Origin: Streptomyces xinghaiensis S187
Lineage (GTDB): Bacteria; Actinomycetota; Actinomycetes; Streptomycetales; Streptomycetaceae
DNA length: 64,000 nt
Assembly: GCF_000220705.2 (NCBI RefSeq)
Contig: NZ_CP023202.1
Location: forward strand, 186,001 to 250,000
Direction of reading: 5' to 3'
Position numbers and translations under genes: made by a program. The notes beneath the pieces were generated by a model, which had not been told where the DNA came from, made no database searches, and saw only the letters and a program-made list of their open reading frames with translations. Of this stretch, positions 24,181 through 32,371 are shown one piece after another. Numbering within the stretch: the first letter of the stretch is position 1; every line of letters starts with the position of its first letter.

Positions 24181-25206
24181 ATGTGGCCAGGACAGCAGCC
24201 GCCCGGGGGCGAGCAGAACCCGCAGGACCCGAACGCGAATCCGTACCAGCAGCCGGGGCAACCGCAGCCGAATCCCTACCAGCAGCCGGGGTTCCAGCAG
24301 CCGAACCCCTATCAGCAGCCGGGATTCCAGCAGCCGAATCCGTACCAGCAGCCGACCGGCCAGTGGGCCGCGCCCGGGACGCCCGGCGCGCCCCAGGCGC
24401 CGGACGACGGCAGGAAGACGAAGCTCGTCGCCATCGGGGCGGCGCTCGCGGTCCTGGTCGCCGGTGGTGTCACCGGTTTCCTGCTCATCGGCGGTGACGA
24501 CGACAAGCCGGAGGCCGGCGGCAAGCCGGGGCCGGAGAAGTCGGTGTCCGCCCCGCCCTCTCCCACCGGGAGCGAGGACGACGGCGGCGATCTCGACAAC
24601 CCGCGCGGCGGCAATCCCGCGGTCGAGCCCGTGATCGACGGCTGGCAGACCGTCGTCAGCGCCAAGCGCCAGAACGCCTTCGACGTCCCCTCGGACTGGA
24701 AGGTGGAGTCACCGACCCTCTCCATCGGCTTCGAGGACACCAACAGCAAGGAAGACATCCCCAAGCCCATCATCATCATGAGCGCGCCGGCCTTCTACGG
24801 GGAGGACTGGTGCACCGTCGGGGACGACACCTCCGACTTGGCGGGTGTCGGCACCAAGGGCGCCCAGGGTGCCAAGAGCCTGCAGAACGCCGCCGAGACG
24901 GCCGCCGAGGTCTGGGTCTTCGCCGCCTTCGACCAGGACGAGACCGGCACCCGCAAGGTGACGAAGGCGAAGGCCTTCACGAGCGAGCACGGGATCGAGG
25001 GCTACTCCTCCTCCGCCACGGTCACCGGGGTGAAGAAGGAGAACAAGTGCTCCTCGGACGGCAAGGCGTACACCGTCGCCTACAAGACGGAGAACGGTGA
25101 CTACGCGGTCTGGTGCCTCTACGCCGCCAAGGGCGTCGAGGACGAGCTCGCGGACGCCACCGTCAAGAAGATCATGAACACGCTGCGGCCGCTCACGTCC
25201 TCCTGA
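24181..25206 (+). CDS. Membrane-anchored protein with PYQQPG repeats and DUF8017-like exterior domain
   Basis: The protein has 341 residues. The first ~65 are Gln/Pro-rich, with four copies of an 11-residue unit NPYQQPGFQQP (copies 1 and 4 diverged). Next come a charged stop (DDGRKTK), one transmembrane helix (LVAIGAALAVLVAGGVTGFLL, about residues 80-101), a Ser/Pro/Gly linker, and an extracytoplasmic domain from about residue 145 (PVIDGWQTVVSAKRQNAFDV) to the end. The exterior domain contains several Cys (DWCTVG, ENKCSSDG, VWCLYA) that may form disulfides. It resembles Streptomyces DUF8017 proteins of unknown role. No obvious Shine-Dalgarno precedes the ATG. Confidence 0.82.
   Translation: MWPGQQPPGGEQNPQDPNANPYQQPGQPQPNPYQQPGFQQPNPYQQPGFQQPNPYQQPTGQWAAPGTPGAPQAPDDGRKTKLVAIGAALAVLVAGGVTGFLLIGGDDDKPEAGGKPGPEKSVSAPPSPTGSEDDGGDLDNPRGGNPAVEPVIDGWQTVVSAKRQNAFDVPSDWKVESPTLSIGFEDTNSKEDIPKPIIIMSAPAFYGEDWCTVGDDTSDLAGVGTKGAQGAKSLQNAAETAAEVWVFAAFDQDETGTRKVTKAKAFTSEHGIEGYSSSATVTGVKKENKCSSDGKAYTVAYKTENGDYAVWCLYAAKGVEDELADATVKKIMNTLRPLTSS
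24238..24358 (+). repeat. Intragenic 33-bp repeats coding NPYQQPG units
   Basis: Four in-frame copies of a ~33-bp unit beginning AATCC(G/C)TACCAG encode the cytoplasmic Gln/Pro repeats. The central copies are nearly identical, so copy number may vary between strains. Confidence 0.7.
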
Positions 25207-25234
25207 GCCGTCACCCGCGGCACCCCGTACACCG

Positions 25235-25270
25235 CCCGTCCCGCCGGTGAGAACCCACCGGCGGGGCGGG
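25235..25270 (+). terminator. Hairpin terminator after the repeat-protein gene
   Basis: CCCGTCCCGCCGGTG (25235-25249) pairs with CACCGGCGGGGCGGG (25256-25270), 15 bp with one G-U, loop AGAACC. It starts 29 nt after the stop and ends 25 nt before the MFS gene start. Confidence 0.55.
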
Positions 25271-25294
25271 CGCGATCACGACGAGGAACCGGCC

Positions 25295-26662
25295 ATGCCG
25301 CTAGCGCGCCCCGCACGCCGCCCCGCACGCTCCGCACGCCCCCCGTGGGCGGGCCGCAACTACACCCTGCTGACCGCCGCCGCCGTGGTCACCGGCCTCG
25401 GCAGCTCCGGGGCCCTGATCGCGGCGGCGTTCGCGGTCCTGGAAACGGGCGGCAGCGGTACGGACGTGGGGCTCGTCGCCGCGGCCCGCACGGTCCCGCT
25501 CGTCCTCTTCCTGCTCGTGGGGGGCGCCGTCGCGGACCGGCTGCCCCGGCACCGGGTGATGGTGACGGCCAACACCCTCAACTGCCTCTCCCAGGGCGCC
25601 TTCGGGGTTCTGGTGCTCACCGGCGAACCCGGGCTGTGGCAGATGATGCTGCTCTCGGCCCTCGGCGGCACCGGTCACGCGTTCTTCGCCCCGGCCGCGG
25701 AGGGCATGCTGCTCTCCAGCGTCTCCGGTGAACAGGCCGGACGCGCCTTCGCGTTCTTCCGGATGGGCGTGAACGGGGCGAACATCGGCGGCGCGGCCCT
25801 CGGCGGCGCGCTCGTCGCCTCCGTCGGCCCCGGCTGGGTCCTCGTCCTGGACGGGGCGGCCTTCGCCGTCGCCGCCGCGCTCCGCGCCTTCCTCGATCTG
25901 CGCGGGATGTCCGAACGCACCCCCGGCCGGGGCCTGTTGTCCGATCTGCGCGAGGGCTGGCGGGAGGTCTCGGGGCGGCCCTGGCTGTGGAGCGTGGTCC
26001 TCCAGTTCGCGGTGGTCAACGCCGTCATCGCCGCGGCCGAGGCGGTCTACGGGCCGCTGGTCGCCGAGGAGCATCTGGGCGGCGCCCGGCCGTGGGGGCT
26101 CGCGCTGGCCGCGCTGGGCGCCGGCACGGTCCTCGGCGCCCTGCTGATGACCCGCTGGAAACCCCGGCGTCTGCTGGTCACGGGGGCACTGTCGGTGTTC
26201 GTGCTGGCCCTGCCCTCGGCGGCGCTCGCGATACCCGTCTCCGCCCCGGTGCTGAGCGGGGTGATGTTCGCGACCGGCATCTCGATCGAGATCTTCGGCG
26301 TCACCTGGATGATGGCCCTGCACCAGGAGATCCCCGAGGAGAAGCTGTCGCGTGTCTCCTCCTACGACATGTTCGGCTCGCTCGCGATGGTGCCCGTCGC
26401 GGTGGCGCTCGCCGGCCCGGTCGCCGGCATGTTCGGGCGGAGCGCGGCGCTGTGGGGGTGCTCGGCGCTGATCGTCCTGCTGACGGCGGCGGTGCTGACG
26501 GTGCCGGACGTACGGCGGCTGACCCGCCGGGAGCACGGCGGGCCGGAGCCGGTGGGCGTCCTCGCGGGCCCGGCCGCCGGCCCCGTACCGGCGGTGCCCG
26601 CGCCCGCGCCGCGCGTGGGGACGGAGAACCCCGGGAAGAACGGCGGGCGCCGGCCCGGCTGA
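25295..26662 (+). CDS. MFS transporter
   Basis: A 455-residue major-facilitator protein. A short basic N-terminus (PARRPARSARPPWAGR) is followed by about 12 membrane helices. The loop between helices 2 and 3 carries the MFS motif GGAVADRLPRHRVMVT (motif A-like). The start ATG at 25295 has GAGGAA 6 nt upstream; an earlier start at 25247 would fall in the terminator hairpin. The overall form fits the DHA1/enterobactin-exporter-like (MFS_3) group used for efflux of drugs or siderophores. Substrate unknown. The C-terminal 50 residues are a cytoplasmic Pro/Gly/Ala tail. Confidence 0.88.
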   Translation: MPLARPARRPARSARPPWAGRNYTLLTAAAVVTGLGSSGALIAAAFAVLETGGSGTDVGLVAAARTVPLVLFLLVGGAVADRLPRHRVMVTANTLNCLSQGAFGVLVLTGEPGLWQMMLLSALGGTGHAFFAPAAEGMLLSSVSGEQAGRAFAFFRMGVNGANIGGAALGGALVASVGPGWVLVLDGAAFAVAAALRAFLDLRGMSERTPGRGLLSDLREGWREVSGRPWLWSVVLQFAVVNAVIAAAEAVYGPLVAEEHLGGARPWGLALAALGAGTVLGALLMTRWKPRRLLVTGALSVFVLALPSAALAIPVSAPVLSGVMFATGISIEIFGVTWMMALHQEIPEEKLSRVSSYDMFGSLAMVPVAVALAGPVAGMFGRSAALWGCSALIVLLTAAVLTVPDVRRLTRREHGGPEPVGVLAGPAAGPVPAVPAPAPRVGTENPGKNGGRRPG

Positions 26663-26673
26663 CGGGCGGCGAA

Positions 26674-26712
26674 GGGACGGCGGACGGGGACGGCGGACGG
26701 GGACGGGGGACG
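26674..26712. repeat. 13-bp tandem repeat between convergent genes
   Basis: The unit GGGGACGGCGGAC recurs about three times with minor changes between the MFS gene and the spermidine-synthase-like gene, filling almost the whole gap. Confidence 0.6.
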
Positions 26713-26715
26713 CGG

Positions 26716-27579
26716 TCAGCCGATGCTGAAGGCGCCCTCCGGCGGGACGGGTGACGGTGCGGCCTCCCCGTCCCGCACCACGGCCGCGCCGGCCGTCAGC
26801 CGGTCCAGGGCGCCGCCGTGCTCGACCCGGGCCGGGAAGGGATCGGCGGCGCAGCGCCGGGCGAGCTCCGCCACCGGCAGTTCCTCCCGCGAGGCGGCCA
26901 GGATCGTGTTGCCGAAGCGCCGGCCGCGGAGCACCGCGGGTTCGGCGATCAGGCAGAGGTGATCGAACACCGTGGCGAGGGTGGCCAGTTGGGAGCGGAG
27001 GAAGCCGAACGGGGCCGCGTCCGCCAGGTTGGCCGTATAGACCCCGCCGGGGCGCAGGACACGGGCGGCCGCCCGGGCGTACTCGACGGAGGTGAGGTGC
27101 GCGGGCACCCGGGAGCCGCCGAAGACGTCGGCGACGAGCAGGTCGCAGGCCGCCGGGGGCGCGCTCTCCAGCCAGGCTCGGGCGTCGGCGGCGTGCAGTT
27201 CAATGCCGCTGTCCGGGGGCAGCGGGAGGTGTTCGGTGACGAGACGGAGCAACGCCCGGTCGGCTTCGACGACGGTCTGCCGGGCGCCGGGGCGGGTCGC
27301 GGCGACATGGCGGGGCAGCGACAGCGCGCCGCCGCCGAGGTGCAGCACGTCCGGCCCTGCTCCGGCCCGGGCGCTCTCCGCGCTCGCGGCGGCGGAGTCG
27401 AGGACGTGCGCGATCCGCCGCGCGTACTCGAACTCCAGGTGCGCGGGCGCGTCGAGGTCGACGTACGACTGCGGCGCGCCGTCCACGGTGAGCAGCCAGG
27501 CACGCGGCCGGTCGGTGTCGGGCATGAGTTTCGCCGTGCCGAAGTCCACGGCCCGGGTCACCGGTATCGGCTCGTCCAC
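26716..27579 (-). CDS. Spermidine synthase-like methyltransferase-fold protein
   Basis: The protein has 287 residues. It has a Rossmann-type fold with the SpeE-like nucleotide loop DVLHLGGGALSLPRH, then VVEADRALLRLV, ELHAADARAWL, and CDLLVADVFGGSRVPAHLTS near the active site. The N-terminal QSYVDLDAPAHLEFEYARRI corresponds to the SpeE entry region. Such stand-alone actinobacterial proteins are annotated spermidine synthase or fused-MFS/spermidine synthase. Several lack aminopropyltransferase residues, so true polyamine synthesis is uncertain. The GTG at 27579 is chosen by homology start. Confidence 0.8.
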   Translation of the reverse strand: MDEPIPVTRAVDFGTAKLMPDTDRPRAWLLTVDGAPQSYVDLDAPAHLEFEYARRIAHVLDSAAASAESARAGAGPDVLHLGGGALSLPRHVAATRPGARQTVVEADRALLRLVTEHLPLPPDSGIELHAADARAWLESAPPAACDLLVADVFGGSRVPAHLTSVEYARAAARVLRPGGVYTANLADAAPFGFLRSQLATLATVFDHLCLIAEPAVLRGRRFGNTILAASREELPVAELARRCAADPFPARVEHGGALDRLTAGAAVVRDGEAAPSPVPPEGAFSIG

Positions 27580-27713
27580 CCGCCCATTGTGCCGCTTCCG
27601 GCGGTGGCGTTCCGGCCGCCGGCGGGGTTCGTGCGGCGGCCGGGGCGCACGGGGCCGGGGGCGGGTGCGCACCGGGGTGACGAGCCGCCGCGCGGAACCC
27701 GCTCAATCCCGCC

Positions 27714-28559
27714 TCACTCCCGCCAGAGGGCCTTGACCGCGGCCGCGTGGGCCGCCGCCTGGGCACGGCCCGCCCGGGCGGCGGCCGCCCGGCGCGCCGG
27801 GTCCAGCGGGTTGCGGCCGAAGGCGGCCCGGGCGGACCGGTCCGGGGTGATGAGCTCGACCCGGGCACCGCCCGCCGCGAGCCGCTCCGCCTGGGCACGC
27901 ACCGTCGGGACGGGTCCGCCGCCGCCGGCCATCGGGGCGAGGATCAGGACCCGGCGGCAGCCCTCGGCCACGTCGGCGTTGGCGCTCGACCGGACGCCGC
28001 CGTCGATCCAGTGCCGGCCGCCGATGGTGACGGGCGGCCAGACGCCCGGGACGGCGCAGCTCGCGGCGACCGCGTCCACGATCCCCACGCCGCTCGCCGC
28101 GTCGAACACCCGGAACTCCCCGGTGGCGGCGTCGACCGCGGTGATCAGGAGCCGCCGTTCCGGCCAGGCGTGGGAGAGCAGCCGCCGTCCGATGACCGCC
28201 CGCCGGTCCGCCTCGCCGGCCGCCGTCCGGGTGGCGAGGGCCAGCCGGCCCATGCGCCGGCCGAAGGCGCGGGTGTCGCGGGAGCGGAGGGCCGCGAGCG
28301 CGTAGCGCGACATCACGGCCGGTCCCACCCGTCCGGCCACCTCGCCCCGGGGATCGACGAGTTGGCGCTCGTAGAGCTGCTCGGGGGTGACGCTGCCGGA
28401 GGTGAGCTGCGCGCCGACGACGGACCCGGCGGAGGTGCCGATCACCACGTCCGCCACGCCCGGGTCGGCGCCGGCCTCGGCCAGCCCGGCCAGGACACCG
28501 GCCTCCCAGCCGATCCCGGTGAGCCCTCCGCCGCCGAGCACCAGTGCCGTCTCCGCCAT
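27714..28559 (-). CDS. Patatin-like phospholipase
   Basis: The protein has 281 residues. The patatin oxyanion hole is LVLGGGGLTGIGWEAG (residues 6-21), the nucleophile Ser43 lies in IGTSAGS, and the catalytic Asp186 in the DGG motif WIDGGVRSS. This Ser-Asp dyad is complete, so lipid acyl hydrolase activity is likely. There is no signal peptide, so it acts in the cytosol or at the inner membrane face. It is downstream of tuf3 on the same strand, but a 16-bp hairpin separates them, so it probably has its own promoter. Confidence 0.9.
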   Translation of the reverse strand: MAETALVLGGGGLTGIGWEAGVLAGLAEAGADPGVADVVIGTSAGSVVGAQLTSGSVTPEQLYERQLVDPRGEVAGRVGPAVMSRYALAALRSRDTRAFGRRMGRLALATRTAAGEADRRAVIGRRLLSHAWPERRLLITAVDAATGEFRVFDAASGVGIVDAVAASCAVPGVWPPVTIGGRHWIDGGVRSSANADVAEGCRRVLILAPMAGGGGPVPTVRAQAERLAAGGARVELITPDRSARAAFGRNPLDPARRAAAARAGRAQAAAHAAAVKALWRE

Positions 28560-28652
28560 GCCCCACCCTCCTACCGTCCGGTCGGTCTCCTGTGCGAGCA
28601 GTCTGGCACCGCGTGACGGCCGCGCGGAACCGGGCCCGCGTCCCGGGGACAC

Positions 28653-28689
28653 GGCGGCGGCCCGCACCACCGGGGTGCGGGCCGCCGCC
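28653..28689 (-). terminator. Strong hairpin downstream of tuf3
   Basis: GGCGGCGGCCCGCACC (28653-28668) and GGTGCGGGCCGCCGCC (28674-28689) pair perfectly over 16 bp around a 5-nt loop. It lies 95 nt past the tuf3 stop and 94 nt before the patatin start. Confidence 0.55.
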
Positions 28690-28783
28690 GGGCCCGTCCG
28701 GGAGGGCGCCCGCCGCCGGGCCCGGGCGGAGGGGCCGCCCGTCCGCCCGTACGCCCTTCCGCCCGCCGGCCCGTGACCGGGGC

Positions 28784-29956
28784 CTACTCCGCCACGGCCG
28801 TCACCGTTCCGGCGCCGACCGTGCGCCCGCCCTCGCGGATCGCGAAGCCGAGGCCCGGCTCCAGCGGCACCGCGCGCCCCAGCTCCACGGTGACGGTGAC
28901 CGTCTCGCCCGGCAGGGCCACGGCCGCGTCGCCCAGGCCGAGCTCGCCGACCACGTCCGCCGTGCGGATGTGGAACTGCGGCCGGTAGCCGCCGGTCACC
29001 GGGGTGCCGCGGCCGCCCTCCGCCGGGGACAGCAGGCGTACGGCCGCGGTGAACCGCCGCCGCGGGGTGACGCTGCCGGGCGCGGCGACGACGTGCCCGC
29101 GGCGGACCGCGTCACGCTGGACCCCGCGCAGCAGCAGCGCGATGTTGTCCCCCGCCTCGGCCGACTCCATCGGCTTGCCGAACGTCTCGACCCCGGTCAC
29201 GGTGGTCTCCAGCCCGGCCCCGAGCACCTCGACCCGGTCACCGAGCCGCACCCGGCCGCGCTCGACGGCGCCGGTGACGACCGTTCCGCGGCCGGTGATG
29301 GTCAGGACGTTCTCCACCGGCAGCAGGAACGGCGCCTCGGTGAAGCGGAGCGGGACGGGCACCCAGGTGTCCACCGCGTCGAGCAGTGCCTCGATCGCGC
29401 CGGTCCACCGCGGGTCGCCCTCCAGCGCCCGCAGTCCGGAGACCCGGACGACGGGGGTGGTCTCGCCGGGGAAGCCGTGCGCGGACAGCAGTTCGCGCAC
29501 CTCCAGCTCCACCAGGTCGGTCAGCTCCGGCTCGCCGGCGTCCGCCTTGTTGAGCGCGACGACGATGTGGCGGACGCCGACCTGCCGGGCGAGCAGCACG
29601 TGCTCGGCGGTCTGCGGCATGATCCCGTCGACCGCCGAGACGACGAGGATCGCCCCGTCGAGCTGGGCGGCCCCGGTGACCATGTTCTTGATGTAGTCGG
29701 CGTGGCCGGGCATGTCGACATGGGCGTAGTGCCGGGTGCCCGTCTCGTACTCGACGTGCGCGACGTTGATGGTGATGCCGCGCGCCGCCTCCTCGGGCGC
29801 CCGGTCGATACGGTCGAGCGGCACGAAGGAACCGGAGCCGTGCTCGCTGAGCACCTTGGTGATCGCGGCGGTCAGGGTGGTCTTGCCGTGGTCGACATGG
29901 CCCATGGTGCCGATGTTGAGGTGCGGCTTGGTGCGGATGTAAGCCTGCTTGGGCAT
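28784..29956 (-). CDS. tuf3: Divergent elongation factor Tu paralogue (Tuf3-like)
   Basis: A full-length EF-Tu of 390 residues. G1 GHVDHGKTT (about residues 19-27), effector loop ARGITINVAHVEYET, G3 DMPGHADYIKNM and G4 NKAD are present, plus complete domains 2 and 3. It differs from housekeeping EF-Tu by NKAD instead of NKCD, many Arg/Val replacements and a C-terminus GAGTVTAVAE. Streptomyces carry such a divergent tuf3; as I recall it is tied to the ppGpp/stringent response. It stands alone, without the rpsL-rpsG-fusA-tuf operon, which supports a paralogue rather than tuf1. Confidence 0.92.
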   Translation of the reverse strand: MPKQAYIRTKPHLNIGTMGHVDHGKTTLTAAITKVLSEHGSGSFVPLDRIDRAPEEAARGITINVAHVEYETGTRHYAHVDMPGHADYIKNMVTGAAQLDGAILVVSAVDGIMPQTAEHVLLARQVGVRHIVVALNKADAGEPELTDLVELEVRELLSAHGFPGETTPVVRVSGLRALEGDPRWTGAIEALLDAVDTWVPVPLRFTEAPFLLPVENVLTITGRGTVVTGAVERGRVRLGDRVEVLGAGLETTVTGVETFGKPMESAEAGDNIALLLRGVQRDAVRRGHVVAAPGSVTPRRRFTAAVRLLSPAEGGRGTPVTGGYRPQFHIRTADVVGELGLGDAAVALPGETVTVTVELGRAVPLEPGLGFAIREGGRTVGAGTVTAVAE

Positions 29957-30304
29957 GGTTCATCCCCGGATGTACGGAGTGGAAGCGGGACCCCCGGTCC
30001 GGCCGACCCTCCCCCTGCGGGGTCCGCCGGACGATCCGGGAAGGGTCAGCTTCGGGCGCCGCCGGGAGCTGTGGCGGCGGGGGCGGGCGCGGCATCGGCA
30101 CCGGCCGGCAGGTGTCCGGCGGCAGCCTCCGGAGGGTCCGCGAGTGCGGACCCGACGAGGAGGAGGGTGTGCCGGAGCATGTGACAAGCATCGCCACCGG
30201 AGCGTGCGCCGTCCACCGGATTTGGCGGCGCGGGCACCGCTTCTCCGCGGCGGGGAAGCACACTTGCGCGGCGATCATCACCGGTGGTCGGTTACGCTCC
30301 CCGC
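29957..30304. other. Non-coding region upstream of tuf3 with stable hairpins
   Basis: This gap of about 350 bp has no convincing gene. It contains GGGTCCGC-GAGT-GCGGACCC (30134-30153, perfect 8-bp stem) and GTCCGGC/GCCGGAC (29997-30003 with 30026-30032) enclosing CCCCTGCGGGG. If the tuf3 transcript starts upstream of these, its leader would be highly folded, leaving room for attenuation. A 44-codon minus-strand ORF (from 30180) lacks a ribosome-binding site. Confidence 0.45.
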
Positions 30305-31006
30305 ATGCACCACCCCGCCGCTCAGCCCCTCGGCCTCCCCGCTCGTACGGCCAGGGTCCTGCTCTCCCCGTGGTCCCGGCTCGTTCTGCTCGTGGTCCTC
30401 GTCGGCTGCGCCGCGACGGCCGTCGCCGTGCTGGAACCGCACCGGCTCCTCACCGCGGGCTGGCCGCCACGGATCTCCGGCGGCGGTGCCGTGGTGCTCT
30501 TCGCCGCCGCGTACGGGCTCTGCACGGCCGCGCTGCTGCCCCGCCCGGTGCTGAACCTGGCCGGAGGCGCCCTGTTCGGCTCGCAGTTCGGGCTGGTGGC
30601 CACCATCGCCGGCACGGTGATCGGGGCGGGCATCGCGTTCGTCCTCGGCCGTGCCCTCGGCCAGGACGCCCTGCGGCCGTTGCTGCGCGGCCGCTGGCTG
30701 TCCGCCGCCGACCGGCAGCTCAGCGAGCACGGGTTCCGTTCCGTTCTCGCGGTGCGCCTCTTCCCCGGGGTGCCCTTCGCGGCGGCCAACTACTGCGCCG
30801 CGGTGTCCCGGATGCGGCTGCTGCCGTTCCTGCTCGCCACCGGTCTCGGCAGCATCCCCAACACGGCGGCGTACGTGATCGCCGGCAGCAGTGCCGCCAC
30901 CCCGACGTCTCCGGCCTTTCTGATCGCGATGGGGTTCATCGCGATCAGCGGGCTCACCGCCCTGGCCGTCGCCTGGCGCAAACGCGGACGGCTGCGCTCC
31001 GCCTGA
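30305..31006 (+). CDS. TVP38/TMEM64 (VTT) family membrane protein
   Basis: The protein has 233 residues and about six hydrophobic segments. The VTT/SNARE-associated core runs from GLCTAALLPRPVLNLAGGALFG through GTVIGAGIAFVLGRALGQDA and VRLFPGVPFAAANYCAAVSRM to GSIPNTAAYVIAG. This is the family signature of Phe/Gly-rich re-entrant loops. Bacterial DedA/VTT relatives are linked to lipid scrambling and membrane homeostasis; the next gene, uppP, also works on a membrane lipid carrier, a suggestive pairing. The start ATG at 30305 is preferred over a GTG at 30284. Confidence 0.87.
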   Translation: MHHPAAQPLGLPARTARVLLSPWSRLVLLVVLVGCAATAVAVLEPHRLLTAGWPPRISGGGAVVLFAAAYGLCTAALLPRPVLNLAGGALFGSQFGLVATIAGTVIGAGIAFVLGRALGQDALRPLLRGRWLSAADRQLSEHGFRSVLAVRLFPGVPFAAANYCAAVSRMRLLPFLLATGLGSIPNTAAYVIAGSSAATPTSPAFLIAMGFIAISGLTALAVAWRKRGRLRSA

Positions 31007-31080
31007 GCCACGGGTCCCGTCCGCCGCCCGCCCGGACGCCGGCCCCCGCCCCCGGACCACCGGCCGCCCGACGCGTGTTC

Positions 31081-31107
31081 ACCCGGGGGCGCTACGCTGC
31101 CCCGGGT
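31081..31107 (+). terminator. Hairpin between VTT gene and uppP
   Basis: ACCCGGGG (31081-31088) and CCCCGGGT (31100-31107) form a perfect 8-bp stem around an 11-nt loop. It lies 75 nt past the VTT-protein stop, so uppP probably uses its own promoter in 31108-31244. Confidence 0.5.
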
Positions 31108-31244
31108 CGGCGTGCGATCACCGGTCGCCGCCGCCTTTTCACGCGCCTATCGAGCAACGCATCCTGTCCGGCATTCCGTCTTCCTGACCCGAGCCGCGGC
31201 TCCAGCGGTCAGCACATGATCTTTCCTTGGGTGGCACAAGCTCC

Positions 31245-32120
31245 ATGTCCTGGTTCGAATCACTCATCCTCGGGCTCGTCCAGGGGTTGACCGAGTTCCT
31301 TCCGATCTCCTCCAGTGCCCATCTGCGGCTCACCGCGGCCTTCGCCGACTGGCAGGATCCCGGAGCGGCCTTCACGGCGATCACCCAGATCGGCACCGAG
31401 GCCGCGGTGCTGATCTACTTCCGGAAGGACATCGGGCGCATCCTCTCCGCCTGGACGCGGTCGCTGACCGACAAGGCGATGCGCTCCGACCAGGACGCCA
31501 GGATGGGCTGGCTGGTGATCGTCGGCTCCATCCCGATCGGTGTGCTCGGCCTGACCCTCAAGGACCAGATCGAGGGCCCGTTCCGCGATCTGCGGCTGAT
31601 CGCCACCACCCTCATCGTGCTGGGCATCGTCCTGGGGATCGCCGACCGGCTGGCGGCCCGTGACGAGACGGGCGGCCGGCACCGGGTCGCCAGGGAGCGG
31701 AAGACCCTGAAGGACCTCGGCGTCCGCGACGGCCTGATCTTCGGCTTCGCCCAGGCCATGGCGCTGGTCCCCGGCGTCTCCCGGTCCGGCGCGACGATCA
31801 GCGGCGGCCTCTTCATGGGCTACACCCGCGAGGCGGCGGCCCGTTACTCGTTCCTGCTGGCCATCCCGGCGGTGCTGGCCTCCGGCGCCTATGAGCTGAA
31901 GGAGATCGGCGGCGACAGCCATGTCTCCTGGGGGCCGACGATCCTGGCCACGGTCGTCGCCTTCTTCGTCGGTTACGCCGTCATCGCCTGGTTCATGAAG
32001 TTCATCACCACCAGGAGCTTCATGCCCTTCGTGATCTACCGGATAGTCCTCGGCGCCGTCCTCTTCGCCCTGATCGCCGCCGGCGTCCTCGACCCTCTCG
32101 CGGGCGAGTCCGCCGGCTGA
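31245..32120 (+). CDS. uppP: Undecaprenyl-diphosphate phosphatase (BacA/UppP)
   Basis: The integral membrane protein has 291 residues. The two diagnostic motifs are LVQGLTEFLPISSSAHL (residues 11-27) and PGVSRSGATISGGLFMG (about residues 177-193), which form the inverted-repeat active site with the catalytic Glu, Ser and Arg. It dephosphorylates C55-PP to recycle the lipid carrier for peptidoglycan and teichoic acid synthesis and confers bacitracin resistance. The ATG at 31245 gives the normal N-terminus MSWFESLILG, though no clear Shine-Dalgarno precedes it. A very strong terminator follows. Confidence 0.95.
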   Translation: MSWFESLILGLVQGLTEFLPISSSAHLRLTAAFADWQDPGAAFTAITQIGTEAAVLIYFRKDIGRILSAWTRSLTDKAMRSDQDARMGWLVIVGSIPIGVLGLTLKDQIEGPFRDLRLIATTLIVLGIVLGIADRLAARDETGGRHRVARERKTLKDLGVRDGLIFGFAQAMALVPGVSRSGATISGGLFMGYTREAAARYSFLLAIPAVLASGAYELKEIGGDSHVSWGPTILATVVAFFVGYAVIAWFMKFITTRSFMPFVIYRIVLGAVLFALIAAGVLDPLAGESAG

Positions 32121-32141
32121 TCCCCGCGTCCCGCGTCACGC

Positions 32142-32179
32142 CGGCCGTCCCGCGCCCCTCCGGCGCGGGACGGCCGTTT
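32142..32179 (+). terminator. Intrinsic terminator of uppP
   Basis: CGGCCGTCCCGCGCC (32142-32156) and GGCGCGGGACGGCCG (32162-32176) pair perfectly over 15 bp with loop CCTCC and are followed by TTT. It starts 21 nt after the uppP stop. Confidence 0.82.
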
Positions 32180-32326
32180 CCGTATCCCCGTGCTGCGTCC
32201 GTGCGCGGGACACCGGGGCCGCGGCCGTGCGCGCCGCCCACGGATACCGGGGCGAACCGTCATGTAATGACCTGCGTCAGTCACGGCGTGCGGACCAGCA
32301 CGCGCCGACCGGTCCGGCGGGCTCCC

Positions 32327-32362
32327 CCTCTCCTCTTCCACCGGACCGGTGGAAGAGAGAGG
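32327..32362 (+). promoter_or_regulatory. 5' UTR hairpin covering the ribosome-binding site of the amidase gene
   Basis: CTCTTCCACCGG (32333-32344) and CCGGTGGAAGAG (32346-32357) are exact inverted copies separated by one base. Past a one-base bulge the stem extends with CCTCT (32327-32331) pairing AGAGG (32358-32362). The purine run AGAGAGGA at 32356-32363 is the only plausible Shine-Dalgarno for the ATG at 32372, so folding would hide it. The same DNA symmetry could instead be a protein operator. Confidence 0.6.
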
Positions 32363-32371
32363 AAACGCCCC

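Noticed and set aside
30046..30180. 44-codon ORF upstream of tuf3 on the minus strand
   Set aside because: No ribosome-binding site, Pro/Ala-rich end, and it coincides with hairpin sequence; kept only as a remark in the intergenic entry.
31250..31265. TGGTTCGAATC resembling a tRNA T-loop
   Set aside because: It lies inside the uppP start region (codes WFES) and there is no cloverleaf around it.
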